Below, piece by piece: positions 36,882 through 44,716 of a stretch of 64,000 nt of DNA. The stretch comes from an uncultured Pelagibacteraceae bacterium. GTDB lineage: Bacteria; Pseudomonadota; Alphaproteobacteria; Pelagibacterales; Pelagibacteraceae. The first letter of the stretch is position 1. Each line of letters opens with the position of its first letter. The position numbers and the translations under genes were made by a program. The notes beneath the pieces are model-generated. The model made no database searches. It had not been told where the DNA came from and saw only the letters and a program-made list of their open reading frames with translations. The DNA is taken from the NCBI GenBank assembly GCA_902578265.1, contig CACHCA010000002.1, positions 1 to 64,000 of the forward strand, in the 5' to 3' direction.

Positions 36882-37120
36882 TACTTTTTAACCTTAATTT
36901 CTTTTTTTACAGGGTCAAATCCACCACTGCTCCAAGGGTTACACGATAAGACTCTTTTAGAGCCTAAAAAAAAACCTTTTAAAAGACCATATGTCTTTAA
37001 AGCATCAATACAGTAATCTGAGCAAGTTGGTGAATATTTGCATGAGTGACCAATAAAGGGGCTAATCAAAAATTTATATATCTTGATAAATTTTATTAGA
37101 ATGTAGGTTGGCATATTCAT
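36881..37120 (-). CDS. yidD: Membrane protein insertion efficiency factor YidD
   Basis: 79-aa small membrane-associated protein. Core IKFIKIYKFLISPFIGHSCKYSPTCSDYCIDALKTYG is the conserved YidD signature with three Cys; RVLSCNPWSSGGFDPV closes it. The start is either MNM at 37118-37120 or Met-Pro two codons later. It overlaps both neighbours by a base and assists YidC. Confidence 0.93.
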   Translation of the reverse strand: MNMPTYILIKFIKIYKFLISPFIGHSCKYSPTCSDYCIDALKTYGLLKGFFLGSKRVLSCNPWSSGGFDPVKKEIKVKK

Positions 37121-37461
37121 TACTTAATTTTTTCAAATTCTTGAAATAAGGTTTCTTTTATTTTTTTAAATTCATTATTTAACATAGTTGACTTGGCAAT
37201 AACAAGATATGAATATTTTAAATTTATTGATATTTTTTTGTATGCATCATTCATAATATTTTTAAGTCGTCTTTTTATCTTATTTCTCTTTACTGCATTT
37301 CCGATTTTTTTCTTGGTTACAAATGAAATATTTAATTTTTTTTCATCTTTATTATTTAGATGACCAAAAAATATTGTTACATATTTATTGGATAATTTTT
37401 TTCTCTTGATCAATGTACGAAATTCCTCATTTTTTGAAAGAGCAAGTATTTTGCTTTTCAT
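37120..37461 (-). CDS. rnpA: Ribonuclease P protein component
   Basis: 113-aa basic RNA-binding subunit of RNase P, which trims tRNA 5' ends. The RNR signature appears as KKIGNAVKRNKIKRRLKNIM, and FVTKKKIG precedes it. Length and order after rpmH are standard. The RNA subunit gene (rnpB) is not in this window. Confidence 0.93.
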   Translation of the reverse strand: MKSKILALSKNEEFRTLIKRKKLSNKYVTIFFGHLNNKDEKKLNISFVTKKKIGNAVKRNKIKRRLKNIMNDAYKKISINLKYSYLVIAKSTMLNNEFKKIKETLFQEFEKIK

Positions 37462-37464
37462 TGT

Positions 37465-37605
37465 CTAACTTGAAACGGTTAAAGATTTTCTGCCTCTAGA
37501 TCTTCTTCTAGCTAAAAGTTTTCTACCACCTTTTGTCTTCATTTTTGACCTAAAGCCATGTTTTCTAGCTCTTTTTATTTTAGAAGGCTGGTATGTTCTT
37601 TTCAT
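37465..37605 (-). CDS. rpmH: 50S ribosomal protein L34
   Basis: 46-aa basic ribosomal protein in the minus frame, starting at the ATG complementary to 37603-37605 and ending at the TAG complementary to 37465-37467. It begins [19 protein letters not shown], contains [11 protein letters not shown] and [10 protein letters not shown], all universal L34 signatures. It is four bases from rnpA, as in almost all bacteria. Confidence 0.97.
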   Translation of the reverse strand: MKRTYQPSKIKRARKHGFRSKMKTKGGRKLLARRRSRGRKSLTVSS

Positions 37606-37695
37606 AAAAGTGGTTTTAATTTTTTTTAAATTTCGATCTTTATAGTAATTAAATATATAAATAGCAAATATAAGATTTTATAAATAGGATAGTTA

Positions 37696-38421
37696 ATGAT
37701 GGAAAAAACTAAAAAAATTAAATTATTTATAGGATTATCTTACTTAACTTTAATAATAATATTTTTATTTTTGTTTTTTTCAAAATTTAGTCTCCAAGAA
37801 ATAACTTCATACGATTTTATAAGAAATAATAGATTATATTTTGACGAAATTAAAAGTTCAAACCTATTTTTGGTGTCGATAATTTTTTTGCTTTTTACAA
37901 TATTGTGGGTATTTCCATTTTTAGGATTTGGATCACCCATTGCTCTTATTGGAGGTTTCATTTTAGGTAAATGGATTGGCACCCTTATTGTAGTTTTAGG
38001 GTTAAGTATCGGCGCTACTTTTCTTTATATTTTTGGAAATTATTTTTTGAAAGATTTTATAAGAGAAAAATTTTTGAATAGATTTCAAAAACTTGAAAAT
38101 AAATTTAAAAATTCAGAATTTATTTATTTATTGATTTATAGATTTATCGGTGGAGTTCCATGGCAATTAAGCTGTCTTTTACCAACTCTTTTTAATGTAA
38201 AAATATCCAACTTTTTTTTTGCAACATTAATTGGAATTATTCCTCAAATTTTTCTTTCTGTTTCGATTGGTGATGGACTTGAAAAAATTATTCAAGATAA
38301 CGCACAAATCCCCAAAATAACTGATGTAATTTTTTCTCCAGATATATATATACCAATTTTAGCGTTTATATTTTTAGTCTTGATAACAATTTTTTTTAGA
38401 AAATTATTTTATAAAAATTAG
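37696..38421 (+). CDS. TVP38/TMEM64 (DedA-like) membrane protein
   Basis: 241-aa multi-span protein. PFLGFGSPIALIGGFILGKWIGTLIVVLGLSIGATFLYIFGNY and YRFIGGVPWQLSCLLPTLFNVKISNFF are the VTT-domain hallmarks of TVP38/TMEM64 proteins, which are now viewed as lipid scramblases or transporters; the bacterial role here is open. Only part of each motif is quoted as diagnostic. It starts from MMEKT at 37696, divergent from rpmH (90-bp gap), and is followed by a tRNA on the opposite strand. Confidence 0.8.
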   Translation: MMEKTKKIKLFIGLSYLTLIIIFLFLFFSKFSLQEITSYDFIRNNRLYFDEIKSSNLFLVSIIFLLFTILWVFPFLGFGSPIALIGGFILGKWIGTLIVVLGLSIGATFLYIFGNYFLKDFIREKFLNRFQKLENKFKNSEFIYLLIYRFIGGVPWQLSCLLPTLFNVKISNFFFATLIGIIPQIFLSVSIGDGLEKIIQDNAQIPKITDVIFSPDIYIPILAFIFLVLITIFFRKLFYKN

Positions 38422-38495
38422 TGGTGCTCCCACCCTGTACTGACCAGGGAACTAGTCCTTACCAAGGACTTGTTATGCCATTTAACTACAGGAGC
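38422..38495 (-). tRNA. tRNA-Thr (GGT anticodon)
   Basis: 74-nt tRNA gene with encoded CCA, cloverleaf read on the minus strand: acceptor GCTCCTG/TGGGAGC (two G-T pairs), D arm GTTA/TAAC with loop AATGGCA that keeps GG, anticodon stem AGTCC/GGACT with loop TTGGTAA, variable AGTT, T stem CCCTG/CAGGG. The anticodon loop is identical to E. coli tRNA-Thr(GGT). The T-loop is GTCAGTA instead of TTCRANN, so T54 and A58 are both changed. A59-60 also differ. Confidence 0.88.
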
Positions 38496-38544
38496 GATTA
38501 TTACAAATTGTATTTTATTAATAATAATGCATTTTTTCAAATTA

Positions 38545-38571
38545 TTGCCTTAATTTTTTGTGTAATATGAT
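38545..38571 (+). promoter_or_regulatory. Candidate sigma-70 promoter upstream of the small basic protein
   Basis: TTGCCT (-35) and TATGAT (-10) separated by 15 nt lie 25 bp before the ATG at 38596. Spacing is on the short side; this is the only good hexamer pair in the 85-bp gap after tRNA-Thr. Confidence 0.35.
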
Positions 38572-38595
38572 TTATATCTATTGAGGAAAATTTTT

Positions 38596-38793
38596 ATGGG
38601 CATTCATTACGATTATAAATCTACTAAAAGTGCTAAACTGATGGAAAAGCAGGCAAAAAGAGAAAAAAAACTTGCTGAAAAAAAAGCTAAACGTTTAGCG
38701 AAAGAAGGTGTTAAAAAAAATAATGAAGACAAAGTTTTAGACACATCTAAACCAATTACTCTAGATTTTCTTACAAATCCAAATAAAGAATGA
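38596..38793 (+). CDS. Conserved small basic protein upstream of murA operon
   Basis: 65 aa from the ATG MGIHYDYK (a TTG start 15 nt upstream would add five residues; I prefer ATG, with GAGG-like sequence before it). The middle is a charged helix, KLMEKQAKREKKLAEKKAKRLAKEG, and the end [11 protein letters not shown] is folded-like. No known domain. It ends in ATGA overlap with the next tiny gene, indicating translational coupling. Confidence 0.6.
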   Translation: MGIHYDYKSTKSAKLMEKQAKREKKLAEKKAKRLAKEGVKKNNEDKVLDTSKPITLDFLTNPNKE

Positions 38794-38891
38794 TTGTAAA
38801 AGATAAAAATGAGCGTCTAAGTTTAGCTCTTAAGAAAAACTTAAAAAAAAGAAAACTTTTTCAAAGAAAAAATAAAAAGAAAAGTAAATAA
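38790..38891 (+). CDS. Tiny basic protein (33 aa), translationally coupled
   Basis: 33-aa ORF starting with ATG at 38790 in an ATGA overlap with the previous gene and ending TAATG with dcd. Sequence [20 protein letters not shown] and then [14 protein letters not shown] is basic and helical. The [13 protein letters not shown] pattern resembles the short LxxALRxNLxRRK protein that lies next to murA in many alphaproteobacteria. Coupling on both sides argues it is real; function unknown. Confidence 0.6.
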   Translation: MIVKDKNERLSLALKKNLKKRKLFQRKNKKKSK

Positions 38892-39451
38892 TGTCTATCC
38901 AGCCTGATACTTGGATAAAAAAAATGTGCAGAGAGCACAACATGATAGATCCATTTCTTGATCATCAAGTTTCTGAGGGAAAGATATCTTACGGATTAAG
39001 TAGCATGGGTTATGATGTGAGAATTTCTGACGAATACAGAATATTTACAAATGTAAATAGTTCTTTAGTAGATCCAAAAAATTTTTCCGATGATAATTTC
39101 ATTGAGCGTAAGGGGCCATATTGTATTATCCCACCAAATTCATTCGTCTTAGCAAAAACTGTTGAATATTTCAGAATCCCAAAAGATGTTTTATGTATTT
39201 GTGTTGGAAAAAGTACTTATGCTAGAACAGGTATTATTTGCAATGTAACTCCAATTGAAAATGAATTTGAGGGAAATATTGTGATTGAGCTTAGTAATAC
39301 AACTCCCAATCCAGCAAAAATCTATTCTAATGAGGGAATTGCACAGTTTTTATTTTTTAAATCAGATACTCAACCTGAAACAACATATAAATCTAAGAAC
39401 GGCAAATATCAGGGTCAGACTACAATTCAAGTTGCTAAAATTAAAAAGTAA
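38891..39451 (+). CDS. dcd: dCTP deaminase
   Basis: 186-aa trimeric nucleotide deaminase converting dCTP to dUTP for dTTP supply. The signature [34 protein letters not shown] has the catalytic Arg/Glu-containing core; [10 protein letters not shown] and [13 protein letters not shown] are also conserved. Length is typical. The start ATG overlaps the previous stop by one base. Confidence 0.95.
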   Translation: MSIQPDTWIKKMCREHNMIDPFLDHQVSEGKISYGLSSMGYDVRISDEYRIFTNVNSSLVDPKNFSDDNFIERKGPYCIIPPNSFVLAKTVEYFRIPKDVLCICVGKSTYARTGIICNVTPIENEFEGNIVIELSNTTPNPAKIYSNEGIAQFLFFKSDTQPETTYKSKNGKYQGQTTIQVAKIKK

Positions 39452-39454
39452 ATT

Positions 39455-40720
39455 ATGGATAAGTTTTCTATAGAAGGCCCTTGTAGAATAAAGGGTAAAG
39501 TAAAAATTTCAGGATCAAAAAATTCCTCATTGCCAATCTTAGCAGCAACACTTTTATTTGATCAACCTGTTACAATTAGAAATTTGCCAAAAGTAAAAGA
39601 CATTGACACAATGCTTAGTTTATTAAAATCTCTTGGCTCAAAAATAATTTTATCTAAAGATAAAAGAGTCGCTAAAATACACAATAAAAATAAAATAAAA
39701 ACTTTTGCGAGTTATTCTCTTGTTAAAACTATGAGGGGTTCAATTTTAGTATTAGGACCTTTAATTGCAAAATATCATAAGTCAAAAATATCATTACCAG
39801 GTGGTTGTTTGATTGGTGCAAGACCAATCAATTATCATTTAGATGCCTTAAAAAAGCTTGGAATGAATTATGTTTTAAAGGATGGATATATTTTGGCAAA
39901 ATCTAAAGGTAAACTAAATGGAAATGTTTTAAGATTTCCAAAAATTAGTGTAGGTGCAACAGAAAATTCTATTATCGCAGCATGTTTAGCTAAAGGGACT
40001 ACAATTCTAAAAAATTGTGCTGTTGAGCCCGAAATTAAGGATCTAACAAATTTTTTAAACTTGGCTGGAGCAAAAATTACTTGGAGCGGTAGAAAGTGTA
40101 AAATTATTGGAGTAGAGTCGCTGAATAAGACAGAGTATTCAGTTATGCCAGACCGGATTGAGGCAGGCACTTTTTGTGTTGCCGCTACAGTTGCAAGAGG
40201 AAATTTAGAAATATTAGATTTTGATGCTAAAATTATTAAAACAGAGCTGAATTTGTTAAAAAAATTCGGCGCAAAAATTAAAATTAAAAACAAAAAAATT
40301 TTTATTAAAGGCCCTGAAAATATTAAGCCGATCAAGAATATTAAAACTAAAGAATACCCAGGAGTTTCTACTGATATGCAATCACAACTAATGATTATAA
40401 TGTGCCTTGCTAATGGAAAAGGTTCTATAATCGAAAATATTTTTGAAAATAGATTTATGCATGTTGCTGAACTTCGTAGACTTGGAGCAAAAATAAGTAT
40501 TAATAGAAATGAAGCTGTAATCGAGGGAAATACAAAGTTTATTGGTGCTGAATTAATGTCTAGTGACTTACGAGCATCAGTCTCTCTTGTTTTAGCAGCA
40601 ATGGTTTCTAAAGGTAGGTCAACAATAAATCGAATTTATCATTTAGACCGCGGCTACGAAAGCATTGAAAATAAACTCAAAAAAATTGGGGTAAGAATTA
40701 GAAGACAGAAAAATGGGTAA
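39455..40720 (+). CDS. murA: UDP-N-acetylglucosamine 1-carboxyvinyltransferase
   Basis: 421-aa enzyme of the first committed peptidoglycan step, transferring enolpyruvate to UDP-GlcNAc; target of fosfomycin. KISGSKNSSLPILAATLL holds the catalytic Lys, and the loop LPGGCLIGARPINYHLDALKKLG holds the active-site Cys. YPGVSTDMQSQLM and the C-terminal DRGYESIENKLKKIG are further signatures. The neighbours murA-DUF2948-hisD are a normal alphaproteobacterial order; overlap with DUF2948 is 8 nt. Confidence 0.95.
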   Translation: MDKFSIEGPCRIKGKVKISGSKNSSLPILAATLLFDQPVTIRNLPKVKDIDTMLSLLKSLGSKIILSKDKRVAKIHNKNKIKTFASYSLVKTMRGSILVLGPLIAKYHKSKISLPGGCLIGARPINYHLDALKKLGMNYVLKDGYILAKSKGKLNGNVLRFPKISVGATENSIIAACLAKGTTILKNCAVEPEIKDLTNFLNLAGAKITWSGRKCKIIGVESLNKTEYSVMPDRIEAGTFCVAATVARGNLEILDFDAKIIKTELNLLKKFGAKIKIKNKKIFIKGPENIKPIKNIKTKEYPGVSTDMQSQLMIIMCLANGKGSIIENIFENRFMHVAELRRLGAKISINRNEAVIEGNTKFIGAELMSSDLRASVSLVLAAMVSKGRSTINRIYHLDRGYESIENKLKKIGVRIRRQKNG

Positions 40721-41102
40721 ATATTTAGCAAAGATAATAGCAAACGATCAAGAGGGCTTACAAATGATATCTGCGTGTATCGCTGGCTCAAAAACAAAAG
40801 TTAGTGATATAAAATATTTATCAGCTAACAAAGTTTTTTTATTATCCGTTGAAAGAACTAAAATTGAGTCAGATCAAAAAAATAACAAAATAAACAGTAT
40901 TTGCAGGTTTGATTTCGTTGATAAAGTAAAATCAAAAAATATAGATCAATTTGACAAAAAAAATATTCTAGAGTTAATTGGTATCGATTATTTGAAAAAT
41001 AAAGATGATTATGAAATAAATTTAATTTTTGATAGAAATAAACATATTGTTTTAACAACAGAAACAATTGAAGTGCGATTAGAGGATCAAAACGAAATTT
41101 AA
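40713..41102 (+). CDS. DUF2948 family protein
   Basis: 129-aa protein with IIANDQEGLQMISACIAGSKTKVSDIKYL at the N-terminus and LEDQNEI at the end. It matches the DUF2948 family by size, opening motif and position between murA and hisD in alphaproteobacteria. Function unknown. Confidence 0.75.
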   Translation: MGKYLAKIIANDQEGLQMISACIAGSKTKVSDIKYLSANKVFLLSVERTKIESDQKNNKINSICRFDFVDKVKSKNIDQFDKKNILELIGIDYLKNKDDYEINLIFDRNKHIVLTTETIEVRLEDQNEI

Positions 41103-41104
41103 GG

Positions 41105-42388
41105 ATGAAAATATTAAATAACAAAAAAAGAAATTTTGATAAGATTTTAGACACTTTCTTGAGTCAAAGAAAAGCAAAATTTCAAATCAATTCTGTTTCA
41201 GTGTCTAAAATAATTAATGACGTAAAAAAAAATGGCGATAAAGCATTATTAAAATATGAAAAAAAATTTAATCAAAATAGAAAAATAAAACCCAGCTTAA
41301 AAGAAATAAACAATTCCATAAAATCATTAGATCATAAAGTAAAAAAAGCTATAGATAATGCGTACTCTAGAATTTATAAATTTCACTCTTTGCAAAAATT
41401 CAAGAGTATTTCATACACTGATAAATTAAATAATAAACTTGAATATAAATATTTGCCACTAGAGTCGGTTGCAATTTATGTGCCTGGATCAACAGCATCA
41501 TATCCCTCAAGTGTTTTAATGAATGCTATCCCCGCAAAGGTTGCGGGTGTAAAACGAATTGTAATGATTAATCCAGGTTATAAAGGGGAACAAAATCCTG
41601 CAGTTTTGTATGCGGCTAAAAAATGCAAGATTAATGAAATTTATTCTATCGGTGGTCCATCTGCTATTTCAGCAGTAACGTATGGAACCAAAAAAATATC
41701 TAAAGTAAATAAAATTGTAGGTCCTGGTAATATCTACGTTGCAGCTGCAAAGAAAGAAGTTTTTGGTGATGTTGGAGTTGAAGGTATGATAGCTGGTCCA
41801 TCTGAAATTACCATAGTTGGAGATAATTATTCAAAACCTGACTGGATTGCAAGTGATCTAATCGGTCAGGCAGAACATGATGAACTTGCTCAATGTATTT
41901 TAATTTCTAAAAGCAGGGAATTAATTGAAAAAGTTAAGAAAGAGATTTTTAAACAATTAAAAAAAATACCAAGAACATCTATTGCAAAAAAAAGTTTACT
42001 TAATAATGGAATTTTAATTCACATAAATTCAGACAAAAAAATTATTGATGTTGTGAATAAGATCGCTCCTGAGCATTTAGAATTAAATGTAAAAAACTAT
42101 AAATCACTCTTAACAAAGATAAAGAATGCTGGATCTATATGTTTAGGAAAATACGCTGTAATGGCAATGACTGATTATAACATAGGATCCAACCACATAC
42201 TTCCAACTAATGGATCAGCAAAATTTTCAAGTGGTATAAGTGTAAATGAGTTTTACAAAAGAATTTCTTATATAAACTTATCAAAAAAGGGTATTGAAAA
42301 GCTTGGACCATCAGTTATAACTCTTGCAAATTATGAGGGGTTAGCAGGACATGCTGAATCGGTAAAAAAAAGAATTAGGAGAAAATAA
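41105..42388 (+). CDS. hisD: Histidinol dehydrogenase
   Basis: 427-aa zinc enzyme for the last two histidine steps (histidinol to histidine). Signatures [83 protein letters not shown], and [22 protein letters not shown] cover NAD, zinc and catalytic His sites. Cotranscribed with murA/DUF2948 (2-bp gap), and separated from hisS-hisZ-hisG by infA, tRNA-Phe, csp and tRNA-His. Confidence 0.96.
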   Translation: MKILNNKKRNFDKILDTFLSQRKAKFQINSVSVSKIINDVKKNGDKALLKYEKKFNQNRKIKPSLKEINNSIKSLDHKVKKAIDNAYSRIYKFHSLQKFKSISYTDKLNNKLEYKYLPLESVAIYVPGSTASYPSSVLMNAIPAKVAGVKRIVMINPGYKGEQNPAVLYAAKKCKINEIYSIGGPSAISAVTYGTKKISKVNKIVGPGNIYVAAAKKEVFGDVGVEGMIAGPSEITIVGDNYSKPDWIASDLIGQAEHDELAQCILISKSRELIEKVKKEIFKQLKKIPRTSIAKKSLLNNGILIHINSDKKIIDVVNKIAPEHLELNVKNYKSLLTKIKNAGSICLGKYAVMAMTDYNIGSNHILPTNGSAKFSSGISVNEFYKRISYINLSKKGIEKLGPSVITLANYEGLAGHAESVKKRIRRK

Positions 42389-42390
42389 AT

Positions 42391-42606
42391 TTGTCAAAAC
42401 AAGACTTACTTGAATTCAAAGGTAAAGTAACTGATTTGTTACCTAATGCCATGTTTAGAGTTCAATTAGAGAATGGTCATGTAGTGACAGCACATACTGC
42501 TGGTAAATTAAGAAAAAACAGAATTCGAGTATTACAAGGTGATAATGTGACTGTAGAAATGACACCTTATGACCTTACTAAAGGAAGAATTATCTTTAGA
42601 GGTTAA
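42391..42606 (+). CDS. infA: Translation initiation factor IF-1
   Basis: 71-aa S1-fold factor. Start is TTG at 42391 (no ATG fits), 2 bp after the hisD stop. [47 protein letters not shown] and [17 protein letters not shown]-type core motifs are all present in near-canonical form. Low-molecular-weight phosphatase and UPF0262 genes that often sit between hisD and infA in relatives are absent. Confidence 0.96.
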   Translation: MSKQDLLEFKGKVTDLLPNAMFRVQLENGHVVTAHTAGKLRKNRIRVLQGDNVTVEMTPYDLTKGRIIFRG

Positions 42607-42612
42607 GTTTTT

Positions 42613-42687
42613 GCCTCGGTAGCTCAGGAGTAGAGCAGAGCCCTGAAAAGGCTTGTGTCGGAGGTGCGAATCCTTCCCGAGGCACCA
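42613..42687 (+). tRNA. tRNA-Phe (GAA anticodon)
   Basis: 75-nt gene with encoded CCA: acceptor GCCTCGG/CCGAGGC, D arm GCTC/GAGC with loop AGGAGTA, anticodon stem GAGCC/GGCTT with loop CTGAAAA, variable GTGTC, T stem GGAGG/CCTTC. The T-loop is TGCGAAT, so the usually invariant T55 is G while T54 and A58 are kept. It lies 6 bp after infA. Confidence 0.93.
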
Positions 42688-42761
42688 TCAAAACATCTTG
42701 AAATTAATCAAAAAGAAATTAACCTCTGTTTTAAATAAATAACAAAAGGACGAGTAAAAAG

Positions 42762-42974
42762 ATGAGTACAATTCAAGGAAAAGTAAAATGGTTTAATGGC
42801 AAAAAAGGTTATGGTTTCATAGAAAGAGACGATAAAGAAAAAGATGCCTTTGTTCACGCCAGCGCAGTAAAAGCTGCAGGAATGAGATTTCTTAATGAAG
42901 GAGATAAATTAGAATTTACTTTAGAGGATGGTCCAAAAGGCCCTTCAGCAGTAAATTTAAAAAAATTAGATTAA
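42762..42974 (+). CDS. cspA: Cold-shock domain protein (CspA family)
   Basis: 70-aa single cold-shock domain. RNP1 KGYGFIER and RNP2 DAFVHAS are intact; [10 protein letters not shown] is the standard start. The 74-nt leader after tRNA-Phe carries two direct GAAATTAA copies and a GGACGAG ribosome site. Ends at a strong hairpin terminator. RNA chaperone in cold or constitutive expression. Confidence 0.95.
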   Translation: MSTIQGKVKWFNGKKGYGFIERDDKEKDAFVHASAVKAAGMRFLNEGDKLEFTLEDGPKGPSAVNLKKLD

Positions 42975-42990
42975 TTTAAATATTTTACAA

Positions 42991-43030
42991 GGGCGTTTTC
43001 TTAGAAATAAGAAAATGTCCTTTTCTTTTT
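42991..43030 (+). terminator. Rho-independent terminator after csp
   Basis: A 13-bp stem GGGCGTTTTCTTA with loop GAAA and TAAGAAAATGTCC (two G-T pairs) is followed by TTTTCTTTTT. It is the strongest intrinsic terminator in the window. Confidence 0.92.
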
Positions 43031-43034
43031 AGGG

Positions 43035-43062
43035 TTGAATAATTTCAATTTTTGTCTAAAAC
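43035..43062 (+). promoter_or_regulatory. Candidate promoter for the 33-aa ORF
   Basis: TTGAAT (-35), 16-nt spacer, TAAAAC (-10, four of six consensus positions). If used, transcription would begin about at the ATG at 43070, so the message would be leaderless. Confidence 0.25.
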
Positions 43063-43069
43063 GCTGCTC

Positions 43070-43171
43070 ATGAATAAAAATGAGACTAATTTCAGATTTA
43101 ACTCAGGTACTCTTAGACTTGCTCTTAGAGGAACCAATAGAGGTGTGCACACTCATTTCCACGCTGGCTAA
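43070..43171 (+). CDS. Possible 33-aa His-containing small ORF
   Basis: ATG at 43070 to TAA at 43171. It ends VHTHFHAG, three His in five residues, next to the tRNA-His-hisS-hisZ-hisG locus. Arg codons are all AGA, as in local genes, and codon choice looks coding. The stop overlaps a 7-bp hairpin (43162-43179). No ribosome site is visible. It might be a leader peptide, a small protein, or chance. Confidence 0.35.
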   Translation: MNKNETNFRFNSGTLRLALRGTNRGVHTHFHAG

Positions 43172-43179
43172 AGCTAGCG
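43162..43179 (+). other. Hairpin overlapping the end of the 33-aa ORF
   Basis: CGCTGGC-TAAA-GCTAGCG folds as a 7-bp stem (one G-T pair) and a 4-nt loop; the loop is the TAA stop codon plus A. It is followed by AATAATCAC, not a U-run, so it is not a standard intrinsic terminator. Confidence 0.4.
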
Positions 43180-43194
43180 AATAATCACTTATAT

Positions 43195-43200
43195 TATAAT
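43195..43200 (+). promoter_or_regulatory. Candidate -10 (TATAAT) for tRNA-His/hisS
   Basis: A perfect TATAAT is 40 bp before the tRNA-His 5' end. No clear -35 is seen in the hairpin-rich upstream segment. It would serve the tRNA-His-hisS-hisZ-hisG unit. Confidence 0.35.
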
Positions 43201-43240
43201 TTTAAATAACAACAAAATAAGATAAAACAAAAAAGGATAT

Positions 43241-43314
43241 GCCTTGATGGTGAAATAGTATCACGTCGGTTTGTGGATCCGAAGTCGTAGGAGCGTAACC
43301 TACTCAAGGTACCA
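43241..43314 (+). tRNA. tRNA-His (GTG anticodon), divergent
   Basis: 74-nt gene with encoded CCA. Acceptor GCCTTGA/TCAAGGT (G1-T72 wobble), discriminator A73, and T (not G) at -1. D arm GTGA/TCAC with loop AATAGTA that lacks the GG pair; anticodon stem TCGGT/TCCGA with one T-T mismatch; loop TTGTGGA reads GTG. Variable AGTC; T stem GTAGG/CCTAC with loop AGCGTAA, far from TTCRANN. Structure is otherwise a complete cloverleaf. CCA ends 4 nt before the hisS ATG. Confidence 0.85.
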
Positions 43315-43318
43315 AAAA

Positions 43319-44716
43319 ATGAATAAAGAAAATAAATTAATTCCTGGATTACCCTCAGGTTTTGAAGATAGATGGAATAAAAAATTACTTCTCAAAAAAA
43401 GATTATTAAGGGTTATTGAGAAAAATTTTATTAAATATGGATTTGATCCATTAGAAACACCATCATTTGAAATTAGTGAAAATATAGGCTCCTTTCTTGC
43501 AGAGGACGAGAATAATCCTATGTCAGATGTGTTTACATTTGATGATGGAGAAAAGAATATTACTTTAAGATATGATTTATCAAGTCCACTTGCTAGATTT
43601 GTTGCACAGAATAATCAAGAGCTTCCTTCAATATATAAAAGATATGCAATTCAAAATGTATTCCGAAATGAAAAATCTGGAAATGCTAGGTATAGGGAAT
43701 TTACTCAAGCAGATTGTGATATAGTTGGAAATGTTAATCCAGCCCAAGCTAATGCCGAACTGTGTAATTTGATCTCAAATACTTTAGTAGATTGTGGTTT
43801 AAAAAAAGATCAGTTTACTATTAGTGTCAGTAACAGAAAAATCGTTCAAGGTCTGATTGAGGATTTGAAGATTGAAAAAGATAAACAAATCAAAGTAATG
43901 AGAGCTATAGATAAACTCGATAAACCTGGGTTTGGTTTAAAGGGTGTTGAAGAATTATTAAAAAAAGAAAGAAAAGATAAAAGTGGAGCTATAACCAAAG
44001 GAGCAAACTTAAGTAATGAGCAAGCTTTAAAAATCCTAAATTTTTTAAAAATTAAAGATTTAAAAGAACTTAAAGAAAATTTCAAAAATCCTGTTACTCA
44101 AGAGGGCATTAAAGAATTAGAAGAATTATTTGAAGTTATAAACCTTGGAAATTACTCCAATCAAGTAAAAACTAATTTTACGATAGTTAGAGGTTTAGAT
44201 TATTATGATGGGTTTTGTGTTGAAACTAATCTAAATTTTAAAGCAAAAAATATTAATGGTAAGGAAGTTGATATTGGAAGTATTTGCTCAGGTGGACAGT
44301 ATAATAAATTAATTTCAAGATTTAAGGGTGTAGATATTCCAGGGACAGGTGTAAGTATTGGTGTAGATAGATTGCTATTTGCAATGATGCAATTAAATCA
44401 AATAGAAGTTGATACACAAAATCCAGTTATTGTTTGTGTAATGGATGAAAAATATTTAAAAAATTATTACGAAATTTTAGATTGTTTAAGAAAAAATAAT
44501 ATCAATTCTGAAATATTTTTGGATAGTAAAAAAAATCTAGGTAAGCAACTTACTTATGCTAATAAAAGAGAATGTCCAGTTGCAGTTATCTGTGGTGATA
44601 ATGAATTTAAAGATAATAAAATAACATTAAAAAATCTACTTGGGGCTAAAGGGGAAAATAACCAAATTACATTTCCAAAAGAAAATTTAATAAATGAAAT
44701 CAAAAAATTTATCTGA
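43319..44716 (+). CDS. hisS: Histidyl-tRNA synthetase
   Basis: 465-aa class II synthetase. Start taken as ATG 43319 (a longer reading through the tRNA gene is an artefact). Motif 2 FRNEKSGNARYREFTQADCDIVG, motif 3 GVSIGVDRL, and the HisRS-specific VRGLDYYDGFCVET loop are present; anticodon-binding domain at C-terminus. The 3' end overlaps hisZ by 23 nt. With hisZ and hisG it forms a histidine unit headed by tRNA-His. Confidence 0.94.
   Translation: MNKENKLIPGLPSGFEDRWNKKLLLKKRLLRVIEKNFIKYGFDPLETPSFEISENIGSFLAEDENNPMSDVFTFDDGEKNITLRYDLSSPLARFVAQNNQELPSIYKRYAIQNVFRNEKSGNARYREFTQADCDIVGNVNPAQANAELCNLISNTLVDCGLKKDQFTISVSNRKIVQGLIEDLKIEKDKQIKVMRAIDKLDKPGFGLKGVEELLKKERKDKSGAITKGANLSNEQALKILNFLKIKDLKELKENFKNPVTQEGIKELEELFEVINLGNYSNQVKTNFTIVRGLDYYDGFCVETNLNFKAKNINGKEVDIGSICSGGQYNKLISRFKGVDIPGTGVSIGVDRLLFAMMQLNQIEVDTQNPVIVCVMDEKYLKNYYEILDCLRKNNINSEIFLDSKKNLGKQLTYANKRECPVAVICGDNEFKDNKITLKNLLGAKGENNQITFPKENLINEIKKFI

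Noticed and set aside
43162-43200. Classical his attenuator terminator
   Set aside because: The hairpin is followed by AATAATCAC rather than a T-run, so an intrinsic terminator is not supported.
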